Assembly (NCBI RefSeq): GCF_954871325.1
Contig: NC_088775.1
Coordinates: forward strand, 13,679,561 to 13,743,560
DNA from: Gordionus sp. m RMFG-2023
Taxonomy: Eukaryota; Nematomorpha; Gordioida; Chordodea; Parachordodidae
DNA length: 64,000 nt
Direction of reading: 5' to 3'
Every line of letters starts with the position of its first letter. The first letter of the stretch is position 1. Positions 1 through 11,968 of this stretch are shown piece after piece. Below the pieces are notes generated by a model. The model was not told the origin of the DNA and searched no databases. It saw only the letters and a program-made list of their open reading frames with translations. Position numbers and translations under genes: made by a program.

Positions 1-1
1 T

Positions 2-112
2 GAAGATAAATTTATGCGCAGTGATAATTTAAGCAAGTTAGGGTCGTGTTATGAGTATGACATTAGACAACATATGTTGCGAGGATTTGAGATGTTAAAG
101 AGTCAATTATAA
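2..112 (+). CDS. Last exon of an unidentified host gene (partial)
   Basis: A reading frame open at the left window edge gives 36 residues ending in GFEMLKSQL and a TAA at 110-112. The residues are mixed and protein-like (KLGSCYEYDIRQHMLRG), unlike the low-complexity translations around it. A canonical AATAAA follows at 245-250, as expected for a 3' UTR. I do not recognise the protein. The upstream exons lie outside the window, so neither the exon start nor the function can be set. It could also be a chance open stretch; residue composition and the nearby poly(A) signal are the only support. Confidence 0.4.
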   Translation, partial: EDKFMRSDNLSKLGSCYEYDIRQHMLRGFEMLKSQL

Positions 113-2221
113 AATTTTTAAATTACATGACATACATAATGTATCTCAATATTTTGAGTTTTTTTTTAGGTTGTAACTATTACAAATCTTATTTTTTTTT
201 ACAACAAATGGTATATTTCGAAATTTTGATATCTATTTATTATAAATAAATGAACATTCCAATCAAAGTAATGAAACATCTTTTAAAAATTAAAAACATA
301 ATATATATGAAACAATGTTCTTCTTGAAAAAGTGTTTTTTATTTTAATTAATGCAATCAAATAAAATTTCGAATATATTAAAAATATAATTCTTAAACTT
401 TCGAACTTTAACAAAAAAAAAGTTTTTTTTTAATTTTGTAAATTTTTAAAACCGATTTAAGACGCAGCCCGAAATAAGCGATAACTATTTTGGGCAGGAA
501 TTTTTAAAACAGGGACGAATTTGAAAAAGAGGGTATGAAAAATGTTAATAACCGACTTGCGTAAATATTGATAAGCTGGACAAAATATTAATAAAAAATA
601 AAATCATTAAAAATATATGTTGGGTGCGAATTATTGGAGGTGTGCATTATCGAATTTTAAGTACTACCACCACCTAGATGATGAAAAAAAAATTTGGTCA
701 AGACAAAATAAAATTTAAAATCACTAGAAGACATGATATTTTGCACCCGCCTTATTTACATGGTTTAAATATGTTATTGCTTTTGCAAATTCATCAGGAA
801 TTAGGCTATAGCATTAGAATTTAGACCCTCAAAAATACGAATAAAATTATTACATTATATACGTTTGAAAAGAATATTTATTCCTACGAATTCAATATTT
901 TTATTGGTATTCATACGAATAATTCAACAATTAATTGATACTTTTATTATTCGATTCGTCATACTCGGTAAAATTAATTTTTAATTGTCAGTGGAAAAAA
1001 AATGAAAGGAAAATGTCGAATGCTTTCAAATATATTTACGAATAATTTCAAATATTTATGCATAATTTGGAATATTCACTAATAATTTTAAAAATTTTTG
1101 AATAATTTTTAAATCTTTTTAAATACGATTAATTATGAATAATAAGAGATATGGAACTACCGGAGAATAATTTTTTTTGTTATTCGTATTCGATTCGAAT
1201 TTAATAGTAAATTTTTTTTATAATTCTTCATAAAATACGAAACGAATATCGAATAATTGGTTTTGGGATAGAGGGAGGCAAGGCAATATTTTCCGCTTTG
1301 AATTTGATATTCATAGGCACTTACTAATTATAAAAAGATTCTTGCCTTATATTTTAGTTCTACGAGCTGATCTAGCAAATTTTTTCCTATTTTAAACTGT
1401 AAATTGAAATTTCAATGTGGCTCTTAGATGGGCCCAGTCTTTAATATAATCGGGGGGAGGGAGTAGTTTGACTTAATTCTAAATTACGTTATTTTTCTAT
1501 GTAGACGCTGGGTATGGACACTTGTATTTATAGAATTCTGCATTGATAGATTATAATAGAGTATGGAACTGATCAAGGCATGTTAACAGTTTTTTATATT
1601 CAAACTAAAAAATGTTTCTCATGCAAGTTTATTTTTAATAAATAAATATTAAATCCAAATTATATATTTAAACTTTATCTTAAATTTGATTACAGTTTAT
1701 AAAGATTAATTAAGATACTTTTTTAGGTATATACATATCCTATACCAGGACCTAGCCACAATTAAATTCAAATCTGACAAATAACAATGTATCAGAAAAT
1801 CCATATTGACACTTACAGTGTTTTAAGAATAAAACATATGATGTTAAATATATATTATGAAAGAAGAGACTTTAATAGATTACAAGTAAAATATTTTTTA
1901 ATTTATAGGTTTGGATTGAATTAACTTAATTTTAATTAACATTTTGCTTAGCGATTTTGCATACAAGCTGCAATGTTTTGATGCACTATAATAATTCGTT
2001 TTTTATATGTAGAAGTAGATATATATAATGTTTGTTGCTTTAAACAACAAGATTTTTTTTGTATAATATAATTATCTTTTTTTGCGCAAATAATTAATTT
2101 TAAAAATATTTTTTCAGAACTAAGAAATAATATTTTCTTTTATACCGAAATTGATAATAAATTTGTAATTTTTATAACTTTCATTAAAAAAAATTTTCTC
2201 TTTCTTTAATTTATAGACCAA
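113..2221. other. AT-rich intergenic DNA with one decayed hAT terminus
   Basis: No coding region is seen. An AATAAA at 245-250 probably ends the gene at the left edge. At 1497-1510 the sequence CTATGTAGACGCTG is the complement of the CAGCGTCTACATGG terminus of the hAT element at 42998-48638, so an old member of that family probably ended here. Its other end is not recognisable. Confidence 0.45.
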
Positions 2222-2223
2222 TA

Positions 2224-2440
2224 GTGTTGTTAAACGGCTCGATTTGAGCTAATTTTTAAAACGGCTAGCTCAATTTTTCAGCTAGAAAAATATTGGTTTC
2301 CTCAAGATTTTGCTAATATATGTCCAAATCATTGTACCATCTGTAAGCCAAATCTTCCAGCTTGCGTAATATTTTTCTGTATAAAATATTGAGTTAGCCG
2401 TTTTTTGAAAATCGACTCAAATCGAACCATTTAACAACAC
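2224..2440. mobile_element. Palindromic mariner-like MITE, copy 1
   Basis: The element is flanked by TA on both sides and has matching ends GTGTTGTTAAA and TTTAACAACAC. The inverted repeat continues inward imperfectly, so most of the 217 bp can fold into one hairpin. Two relatives lie at 9920-10109 and 54133-54351 with the same ends and the same foldback layout. It has no coding capacity. The TA target suggests mobilisation by a Tc1/mariner-type transposase; that is inference from family rules. Confidence 0.75.
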
Positions 2441-2504
2441 TAGAGGCCAATAATACATATTCCTAACATTAAAATATAAAGCCTTACAAAATAAAATACA
2501 TTAT

Positions 2505-2922
2505 TGTCACAATGGAGGCGATTGTCATTGTGCATCAAACCTAAATATAAAAGAAATATATATATAAAAAGAAAATTAATAATAATTAGGAATCACGAAA
2601 TCATAAAATCCCCTTTAATTATTTATTCAAAATTATAACATTATCAAATTAACAAAATTATAATAGTAAAAATCATAAAAAAAGAAAATAAACATAAAAT
2701 ACAAAAAGTTAATAATTATAAAAGATCTCTTTGTATGGTAAAAATTGGCCTTTTATCCTCTTTTCAATCTTCTTATAACTAATATTCATAACTATTCAAA
2801 TATAATATTTTTATCACGCGTTATAATAATAAATCCAAGCGAATTCTTTATGCAAATTAAATATAAAGTACAACAAAATCCAAAAGAATTCTTTATGCAA
2901 ATTAAATCTAACATTAACAACA
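2505..2922 (-). repeat. LTR (3' LTR in element orientation)
   Basis: This is the left of two near-identical 418-bp terminal repeats of the small LTR element. It begins TGTCACAATG and ends ACAACA on the plus strand. The TSD ATTAT lies immediately to its left. Confidence 0.85.
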
Positions 2923-4853
2923 CCTCCCTACTTAAATTAGACCCAACATTCTGCGAATGATCTATCTTCTTTCGATCTCGACTTATTCTTCTTAATCTTT
3001 GCTGTCTTTTAAGTTCTAACGAAGGCTGACTTTTGTCTAGTATTCTTAGTTTCGAACGACCGTTTGTATCCGATTGTCGCTTGAAATTTTTGGATTCTAT
3101 CTTCTGTCGCTTGTCACCCTGTGAACGATCAGCTTTTTATCTCTGTAGGCCACTGACGAACTTGATACACGCCTGTTTTCCACTATCCACGATTGATGAA
3201 CGATTATCGATGACATCCAGTTTCTTTTCCTCTCTTGATTTTTGCTAGTCTGTCTTAATCTTTTTTACAATTTATCGTAGCTTGTTTCCTATCATTCTCT
3301 TGTAATCGATTGGTTGTTGCCTCTAATTCTTGTTATCGTATCTATCTTTTAAGGTTTCAGGTAATCACATCTAATCTACTTCTACCTAAAATAATCTATT
3401 TAAATAACTTCTGAAATATTTTATCACTTTTTATATTTATTCTCCAAAATAAACTATCTAATTCAAATATACTAATAAAATATATAAATATACCAACTTT
3501 ATCCTAATGTCTACATTTATCTCCTCTAAACTAATTCTGCCTTTAATAATGGGTAAATTATACTAAATCTTAAATTTATAATACGTAGCAAAAATATCTA
3601 TAATAAATTATATAAATATATCAAATTCTATCACCCCTCTCCCCTTAATGAAGCCTAGACCCATATTTTCATTGAAAAATTTACTTATACTCATCCTTTA
3701 GCTATTGATCCTCATCTTCTTTTCAGCCATGTCTATACTAAATTTATATCTAAAAATCCTATTCTAAAATATATATCAAAATCTATCTTTTAAAAAAAAT
3801 TATCATTGTGTATTTATTTCCTCATGTACTCTTTGACACTCAAGTATTTAAAAAAAAACTGCTGAAATATATAAATCTCTTTTCATACATACGTTGTTGA
3901 GAAATCAATGACATCTAATCATAAAAGTTTTCATACTAACGTTTATGAACAACCCTTTAACTCTAATCACTATGGTTTTCACCCCACGTCTTTGAAGAAC
4001 TTATAAACTCTAATCATTATAATTTTTCGCACAACCGTTTTTGAAAACTGATATGTATATTTCTAAATCATGTTTTTCTTTCTGTTATTATTAGAATAAT
4101 GTTGCATAATTGATCTCAAATCTTATTTATGATTCAAAAAAATAAAAATCCTATCTCTTGAGCTCGATTGCGGCATAAATTTTCTAATGACGAAAGCCGT
4201 TTCTCTTTATGAAGATTTTTGGTTAATCTACAACCTAAACTACATTCACATTAATCCTTGAGGCTGTTTTATCTCTCGCAGCCCTTAAAATAAAAGTTAA
4301 ACGTAAATCTTCAATAAGAATTTAATCAACTATTTCCTAACCATAAAGTTATATTCTAATCTTATTCACCGAATTTTTTAATTATTATATCGCAAATTAT
4401 TAGTTTAATATTAACTTTCGCAATTTATGTTTCTTTTTCTTTGTCATAATTATTTCTAGTGATCAATTAATAATAATTCTAAAATCTAAAATATCATAGT
4501 CTTTGTTTCAAAATTCCAATGGTTTTAGTTTACCAGTAACTTCTAAATATAAAATTCCTAATTATCACCTGTAAATAACTAAACACAAACTTCTTTATAT
4601 CATATCTACTATGAATGTTACCTATATAATTCTTTGTTTTTAATTTTAGATTTTATATTCTACATAAACATAATCTTAACATAATTTTTCCTTTTCACCT
4701 TTATTTACATATTTTTCTTACGTTCTTCTGGAATTTTTTTTTGTATTAGAATACAGTTTGACACATCTCCTTGTTGTCCCACCGGTCACAATGTGTGATT
4801 TGCATTAGACTGAAAGTTGTAAAGGGCCGGTCTCCTCCGCTCTCCAACACCAT

Positions 4854-5271
4854 TGTCACAATGAGGCGATTGTCATTGTGCATCAAACCTACATATAAAA
4901 GAAATATATATATAAAAAGAAAATTAATAATAAATAGGAATCACGAAATCATAAAATCCCCTTTAATTCTTTATTCAAAATTATAACATTATCAAATTAA
5001 CAAAATTATAATAGTAAAAATCATAAAAAAAGAAAATAAACATAAAATACAAAAAGTTAATAATTATAAAAGATCTCTTTGTATGGTAAAAATTGGCCTT
5101 TTTATCCTCTTTTCAATCTTCTTATAACTAATATTCATAACTATTCAAATATAATATTTTTATCACGCGTTATAATAATAAATCCAAGCGAATTCTTTAT
5201 GCAAATTAAATATAAAGTACAACAAAATCCAAAAGAATTCTTTATGCAAATTAAATCTAACATTTACAACA
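4854..5271 (-). repeat. LTR (5' LTR in element orientation)
   Basis: This is the right terminal repeat, with the same ends as its partner at 2505-2922. The TSD ATTAT follows at 5272-5276. Confidence 0.85.
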
Positions 5272-5276
5272 ATTAT

Positions 5277-6334
5277 TATAGTAATAACATATCCAAAATT
5301 TAAATCTAAATGGGCATTTATTATCTCCCCGCCTCGATCTTTGGTCTTAAAGGGCAAAATTGCGCAGACTTTAGCCGGAGACCGTAGACGGGAACAGGAG
5401 GGAAATGGTTGTATAAATGGTTATTTTATCTAGATATGGTCTTTGGGTTCCTTTGGTTAATTGTGATAGAATGCTTTAATAATACATGAATAGTAAATAT
5501 CCGAATAGGATGTTTATCTAACAGTTCTACTAGATTTGTAATTTTTTTATATTTATTTTGAATCAAAGTAACTAATAAAGAAACTATTTACTTTAAAAAA
5601 ATAGGCGTTGATTATTTGGAAAACAGTCTACCACAGGAGAACGATTTTTATAGGAGAGATGATTAGATAAATAAATTTTAATAAAAAAATTAGAAAAAAA
5701 TGTCAACAATATCTATATATATTTTTTAAATCAGACTGGAAATGTATTCACAATTTTTTTAAATAGGTTTAACATTATAGCAATTTGATTGATGTTTAAG
5801 TTTTTCCACCTAGTAATAGTGAGCAGAGATTTCTAAAGCCAGACCTACAAAATTGTATCTAATGAAAGCATAACTAAAAGCCCTCAGGACAGTATTAAAT
5901 AAAATTAAAGAAAATAACACGCCTTAAGATGTTTGGCAGAAATTTAAAGTACTTATTCAACAGGTGGGGCCGAATATTTTGTTAAATTTTTAGTTGGGTT
6001 GTGAAATTAGTAAAAAAAAAAATGTTGACAACGATTGAGCAAGATGGACATTTAAATAACGAGCTCGGTCACGTACTTATGCATATAATTTTATTTGCCG
6101 CGAGCCTTGCAAATCTCTAATAGTAGAAGATAAAAAAGATGAAAGTAATTTTTTTTTAATGGAGGGGGGAAGAAATAACTAATATAATCATGTATTCAAA
6201 AGAGTATAATATTTAAATAAATAGATTCATCTTAAAAACTCAATCTAAATATAATAAAATTTGATTGTTTAAACAATATAAAATTTGTTCAATTAACAAT
6301 CATATTGAATATATATTTCAATAATTGAATTTTA
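5277..6334. other. Intergenic DNA upstream of the carbonic anhydrase gene
   Basis: AT-rich sequence with no recognisable coding region or repeat. It should hold the promoter, and possibly an unseen 5' exon, of the carbonic anhydrase gene, but no clear TATA or initiator can be chosen in such AT-rich DNA. Confidence 0.4.
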
Positions 6335-7578
6335 ATGTGTGAAATTTTTATATGGACTTTATATGATATGATATTCAATTCTGATAATTATCGTTTGTCC
6401 AAATATTTAACAATTGTATACTATGTTATTATTAAACTTAGTATAAGTATTCATGTCGAAATAGCTAACAATAGTCAATTAGAAGTAAAATGGGCTTATA
6501 TAGGTATTTTGGGTCCCTCTCATTGGCCTATGCTATACCCTTACTGCGCAGGCTTTAAACAATCGCCAATCGATATCGTGAGTGAAAACACTTTTTACGA
6601 TATAAATCTCGTCGATTTTAAAACTAGGAAGATGCTTGACGACGTTGACCAAACATTAACTATGGAAAATACAGGAAAAACTGCCAAAATTTCTATAACA
6701 GGAGAAAGGCCTTTGATATCTGAAGGCGATTTGCCAGATATTTATCAAGGATGGCAATTTCATTTTCACTGGGGCGAGAGAAATAAAGATGGATCAGAAC
6801 ACACGATCGATCATCGAAGATATCCTATGGAAGTATAATATAAATTTGAATAATATATTTTATAAAGTTTTAAATTTCTTTGGTTAACAGATGCATTTTA
6901 TATTCCTAAAAATTCAATATGAAAATATGTCTGATGCACTGAAAGATCCTACCGGTCTTGCCATTTTTTCGACATTCTTCGATATTGGTGATTATAATAT
7001 AGAACTCGCACCATTGGTAAACTGCTTAGAATTTATCACGTATGAAGGTATAAATAAATCATCTATATATATAAATTAACAATGATTAAATATTTTAGGT
7101 GATAAAATAAAAATTCCAAGTTTTCCGTTAAGGACTTTATTGCCTGTCAACACAAGAGTAAGTAAACATTTATTTTATAAAAATTATTTACTTAATTTAT
7201 CATGTACTATAGGACTATTACAGGTATCTTGGGTCATTACCTGTGCCCGAATGCAACGAAGTAGCTATATGGACAGTATTTTCTAATACTTTAAAATTAT
7301 CCCAAGAACAAATGGATGCATTTAGACGTCTTAAAGCTAGACCTAAATTTTCACCCTATCAGCACGACGTTTCTAACAATGTTAGGCCGCAACAAGGTAT
7401 ATATGACAGAATGATAACGACATCTCATCGTAGACACATTAGGTTCCCAAAAAAGAAAGAAGACTTTTTGGATCAAAATTTAGCCAAAGATTTAGTCTAC
7501 GACGAAGAAATTTTACCATCCGAAATTAATAAAGAAATTGAGAAAGAGATGTTTGATGATAAATTTGGGAAATTTTAA
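6335..7578 (+). CDS. Alpha-carbonic anhydrase-like protein, four exons
   Basis: Exons are 6335-6832, 6891-7047, 7099-7157 and 7213-7578. The introns (58, 51 and 55 bp) all have GT/AG ends, and the joined frame gives 359 residues. Residues 53-80 carry the family start (W-Y-GP-HW-YP-C and QSPIDI). FHFHWG holds zinc ligands His143 and His145, and EMH holds His168 (classical His94, 96 and 119); GSEH supplies the Glu106 equivalent. Cys71 and Cys252 match the disulphide of secreted isoforms. The loop after GSL reads PVPEC where active enzymes have TTPP, so Thr199 and Thr200 are replaced, and the His64 proton shuttle is Lys. Residues about 24-39 are hydrophobic and could be a signal peptide or anchor. 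The ATG at 6335 is simply the first in frame, so the N-terminus is uncertain. The tail beyond the fold is charged and has no GPI-type hydrophobic end. It may be a zinc-binding but weakly active or inactive enzyme. Confidence 0.9.
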
Positions 7579-7591
7579 TGTGTATAATATA

Positions 7592-7597
7592 AATAAA
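7592..7597 (+). promoter_or_regulatory. Poly(A) signal of the carbonic anhydrase gene
   Basis: Canonical AATAAA starting 14 bp after the stop codon of the carbonic anhydrase reading frame. This implies a very short 3' UTR. Confidence 0.6.
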
Positions 7598-7599
7598 AC

Positions 7600-8996
7600 T
7601 TATTTAATATATCAATCTTGCCGCTTTGTAGTTATTATTATAATGCAAAATCTTACTATTACAAATATAAATGCTTATTATTAGTTATTTTCTTATCTTA
7701 ACCTTTTTTGTAGAAATTTTTATTTTAGGATATCTTAGCTTATAGATGTAAATAATACTTCATGGAAAAAATTAACATTATCAAATATATTAAGATGGCA
7801 ACTACACCTTGGTTTTGTCATTTTAATCAATATTTAATATAATTTAATATTTTTTAAAGCATACAAATTTTTAATAAAATTTTAAATAGTTAAAGTTTGA
7901 GAGTATAGAGGTATTAGGTGCATACATTATGACTGAATAGAGGTAGCAAAAGCCATTATATTCGATATATTTTTGGATATAAGCTCCTAGGATGGAAGGG
8001 GGATTGGTGAAATATTTTAGGAGTGGGGTTATAATTTGTTATTCATCAAAGATCAGAATTTGTAAATATTAATTATTTATTTAATTTAATTAACCTAGTC
8101 CAAATCTTGGGTCTTGTCAGAGTCTACATGAGAGAAAAAATATCTAGGCAGCACATGTGATAGCTGAAAGTTTCCCATACCCCCAATAATATTTCTATAT
8201 GTCCTCATGTGGTGGTAGGGAATCCTACCCCTGTAAATACTGGGTCTCTGAAATATACCCAGGTGTATATTGCAAGGGGGACTACAGGAGGCAAACCTTC
8301 ACCGCTAATTTTTGATTTTAATCCCCTTTCCCAAATTTTGCGCAAGGGCTAAGCCCCCCCCCCCCACCAAAAAATTAAAAAATTTTCATACGTGTTACAT
8401 TGAATTCCTTTTCTCACTATTATTGTTATAAAAATTAAAATTTTATATTGTCAATCTTTTTCATATTTTTTGATGATATGGTAGCAAAATGTTTTATTTT
8501 ATATATATTTTATGTTGCTGCCATGTCTATTATTTTTAAAATATAGATGGTTCACCATAAACAAGTAGTGGTGATAAATAATTTCATTTTAGCAGGGTTT
8601 GAGCCAAAAGGCTAAACATAATATTCAAGCGAAAACAATCATCTTAGCCTCACTAAAAGTTTAAACTTAAAGGATAGCTCAATCTTGAAATAATATTTGT
8701 CTCAAGGCTCAGCGAATTTATTTGACTGTTAGGATTTGGCAGATTTAACAAAACTAAAGGTAAGAAATAGTCCAAATTTATAAATTTTATAAATGTATAA
8801 TAGGAATTTAAAATTTTCAAGTAAATAGGTTATTATTTATTAAGATTGATTTATTTGCTTAATAATGAATTGGAACATTTTTTTGCCAAGTTTTTCGGCT
8901 TCCATTTGCTAATGAACCATTTATGAGTGACGGATATTTTAAAAAAATTAAATATTAGGAGCATGTTAGCATTGATAAAATATTATGTTATTAAGG
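7600..8996. other. Intergenic DNA without recognisable genes
   Basis: AT-rich sequence with short G- or C-rich islands (about 8020-8350), including a run of C at 8348-8363. A CAGAGTCTACATGAG stretch near 8117 resembles a decayed hAT terminus, but no partner end or target duplication is visible. No gene is supported. Confidence 0.4.
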
Positions 8997-9735
8997 CAGC
9001 GTCTACATGACCGAAAATTTATTGGAAGCAAACCCCCTTCAAAATCTATTCCTACTCTTATAAAAAATGTATCGCGGCATCCACCCATTATGCTATAATA
9101 ACCATATGAAAAATCCTATAATGAGCCACTATGAATAACTTTTAAACAAATCTAATTAAACTCTTTCAGGTCTCATGATTATTTAGGCCAGGAATAATCA
9201 GTAGCATCACTAGGGGGTAGGGAGGAAGAGGCAGCACGCATGGCTTGAGCCCACTGAAAAATCTGAAGAGCCCCCGAAAAATTTTGAAATTTTTTTATAC
9301 ACCCCAAAAAAGGTAATTTTGAAAATGCTAGCTAAAAAAAGAAGTTAATTTTAAAAATATTCGCTAAAAAGGGATCATTTTGAAATAATTTAAAAAATAT
9401 TTTGAGTCCCCTGAGATTGAAGGCTAGACGCCGCTGGGAATATCAAATAAACATCAGTTGATGATAATCAATTATTTGCTAACCGTGTTTTAAAAATTAG
9501 CCACGAGCATATATAACTTCAACCTGTATTAAAATATTATCTGAGAATGAATGAGAAACAAATATCTATTAATAAATTTAAATTTTTTTATCAGTTATTT
9601 TTATCTTTAAACTAATGTGTGTTTCCCTATCCCCTTTGAATACCTAACCCTACCCCTCCCCCCTCTCTCCCCCCTCCTCCCCCTTCAAAAAATTTAAAGG
9701 CAATCGCTCCTACCCACTTTTTCATATAGACACTG
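8997..9735. mobile_element. Decayed non-autonomous hAT element (CAGCGTCTACATG family)
   Basis: The left end CAGCGTCTACATGAC matches the terminus of the hAT element at 42998. The right end ATAGACACTG is its decayed complement. The flanking 8-mers TATTAAGG and TATGTAGG agree at six of eight positions, as expected for an old 8-bp TSD. There is no coding sequence. A second small hAT-like element sits inside at 9199-9436. Confidence 0.6.
9199..9436. mobile_element. Short hAT-like MITE nested in the older element
   Basis: The ends are CAGTAGCATCACTAGGGGG and the complementary CTAGACGCCGCTG. Flanking 8-mers GGAATAAT and GGAATATC share their first six bases. The ends belong to the CAGTGGCGTCGCTAG family that also forms copies A and B (23521-35845, 36884-53590). 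It is non-coding. Confidence 0.65.
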
Positions 9736-9919
9736 TATGTAGGTAACTATATTTAAATCAAATTATTATTTTTTATTTAGAAATTCTTTCTGATATATAT
9801 ATATTATTAAAAAAGAAAATTAACATAAAGAATCTAGATGCTCGATTTTGTGAGAATTCAAAACACTATTACTAAGCTTCGGCAATATATCGATGAAGAT
9901 ATTACTAATAATAAATTTA

Positions 9920-10109
9920 GTTTTGTTAAACGGTTCGATTTTAGGGGCTAACTCATATTTTAACGAAAAAACATTAGACAAGCTTCGAGATTTAAGTAAT
10001 GGATGTCCAAACCTTTCTGCCATCTATGAACAAAATCTCAAGACTTACGTAATATTTTTTGGCTATAATATTGGGTTAGCCGTTTTTAAATTGAACCGTT
10101 TAACAACAT
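9920..10109. mobile_element. Palindromic mariner-like MITE, copy 2
   Basis: TA-flanked, with a GTTTTGTTAAACGG start and a CCGTTTAACAACAT end. It has the same foldback design as 2224-2440 and 54133-54351 and shares blocks around GGTTAGCCGTTTTTAAA. It is non-coding; the short open frames across it come only from the palindrome. Confidence 0.7.
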
Positions 10110-10111
10110 TA

Positions 10112-11290
10112 GGGTAATTTTATAAAATTCTTAACTCTATCCTGCAGTACCGCCCAGTTTAAAAGGGGCTTTCATCTTATAATTTTGATCATGGTAGATA
10201 ATAGAAGTAAATAATTTTCTAAAACTAATGTTTATAAATATTAATGGACCTTTGATATCAGAATGGATTTCAGATCCATGTATCAAAATATGAAAAGAAA
10301 TCATTTAGGGTTGAAATCTTTTCAAAGAAAAATACAGCCCAAAGAAAACGAAGAAAAGAAAGATTTATAGATTTTTCAAATTTTTATTTATATATTTTTT
10401 AATTTCTATAGAAATTGATGGTATTTTGTGACCTAATTTTAAAAATATAATATAAATAATGAATTTATAAATAATTTTTGTTAATATATTTCTAAAATCG
10501 TACCCCCCCCCCGCCAAATTTTTAAGCAATACACCACTGTATATACCCCTCCTTATTTTATTTTCCTTGACAACTAATAAAATTTATTTTTATTTATTAA
10601 TATCTTAGGCTAAAATCAAAATTTAAAACAGTTCTACTGTCAAAATATGATTTTATAAAATGAAATTTATATATAAAAAATATAAATAAAATTTATATAT
10701 AAAAAATAAAATAAAATAAAATAAAATAAAATTTATATATAAAAAATATAAATTTATTTAAATTAGATATCCTATTATAGCATATTGCTGTTGAAATACT
10801 TTTACGAAAGTGACTTGCCGATTCAAGAATTCTTTTTTTTATCGCCGTTTTTATGTTGAAAACTTTCTTAACAAAAACATTAAACACTTTTATAATAGGG
10901 TGAAGATGAAACTCGAGGTCCATTAATCCGCTTTGGAAGGGCAGATAAATGTCTATAAAATTGATAAAAATATATACAGATTTAGTTCTAAATAATGGGA
11001 TAATTAATTTACATTTTATAATTTATTTTTTAATGGTAAAATACAAAATTTAACATATATTACCCCATCTAGCGGATACGATACTTATTTATTAATAATT
11101 ATAATTATTAGTTGTATATCTTACTGAATTTGTATAATTCTAAAAAGCAAAATTCGTCAGATAAACGATTATATATATTTTATTATATTTTTTAAAAATA
11201 GTTGATAGATTATATATAAATATATATGTATTTTAGATATCAATTAGAAAGACAGATATAATGGTGACTCTTGGGAGTTCAGTTCATTGT
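10112..11290. other. AT-rich spacer with an ATAAA-type simple repeat
   Basis: No gene is seen. At about 10660-10755 a stretch of AAATT-TATATAT units and a run of AAAAT pentamers form a simple repeat. Near 10510-10542 a C-rich tract and ACACCACTG resemble the complement of a CAGTGGTGT transposon end, but no partner was found. Confidence 0.4.
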
Positions 11291-11968
11291 TATTTTTAAT
11301 ATTTTTCTTTTGTTTTTATTTTAGATAACAGGCCCTAATTTTAACCTCTCATAATGACTGTACAGATACTGATTTATCTGTCATTATTAATAGAAAATAA
11401 TGGCAGGTCAATCAACAAAATTAACGTTCCAGAGATCATGAAACCCAACAAAATCTACCAACAATGCAAAATAAAGTTAATCATCTAATGCAGATTCAAT
11501 GATATATTATTTATTAAATTTTTATTTTAGGAAACAGACACTGTCTTAACCTCTCTTGATGATTGTATAGATTTTCATGAAAAATTATCAAAAAGCTCAA
11601 ATTATAAATATTTAATTTTCTACATGTTTCATGAATGGGTGGGTAATTTTATCCATATTCCCCCCCCCTTTCTCATCCAAATTAATATGTTTATTTACCG
11701 GGGAGTATTGTTTACTACTTTTTAACAAATATATGAGCATTTAATTCCGCACTGTCATTAATTTCACTAGAGGTTAATATTAATAATACTTTATCCAATT
11801 TTTAATATACCTTTCAAATTAATAGACAGGTTCACCATCGCATTGGTTCCCTCCTACCAACATTAGGGGGCACACCTAAATTTTCCCAAATATATATATA
11901 AATATGATAGTAAAAATGAGATACAAAGGAGACATAATCAGGTTCCTTTTTTATATCGTCATCTTTTA

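Larger units (their letters stand above)
2505..5271 (-). mobile_element. Small non-autonomous LTR retrotransposon (TRIM/LARD-like), copy 1
   Basis: Two 418-bp direct repeats (2505-2922 and 4854-5271) begin TG and end CA and are flanked by the 5-bp duplication ATTAT (2500-2504, 5272-5276). On the minus strand a TGG-starting primer-site candidate follows the right LTR, and a purine tract AAGTAGGGAGG abuts the left LTR, which sets the orientation. The 1.9 kb interior shows no gag or pol. The structure looks whole for a non-autonomous element. The LTRs differ at only about half a dozen positions, so the insertion is young. A second copy lies at 39923-42742. Confidence 0.85.

Noticed and set aside
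2745-2960. Open frames inside the small LTR element (also at 5079-5303)
   Set aside because: They lie in AT-rich LTR sequence, use low-complexity residues and run opposite to the element's orientation.
8117-8350. A further hAT-like element beginning at a CAGAGTCTACATGAG end
   Set aside because: Only one end is recognisable and no target duplication or partner end was found.
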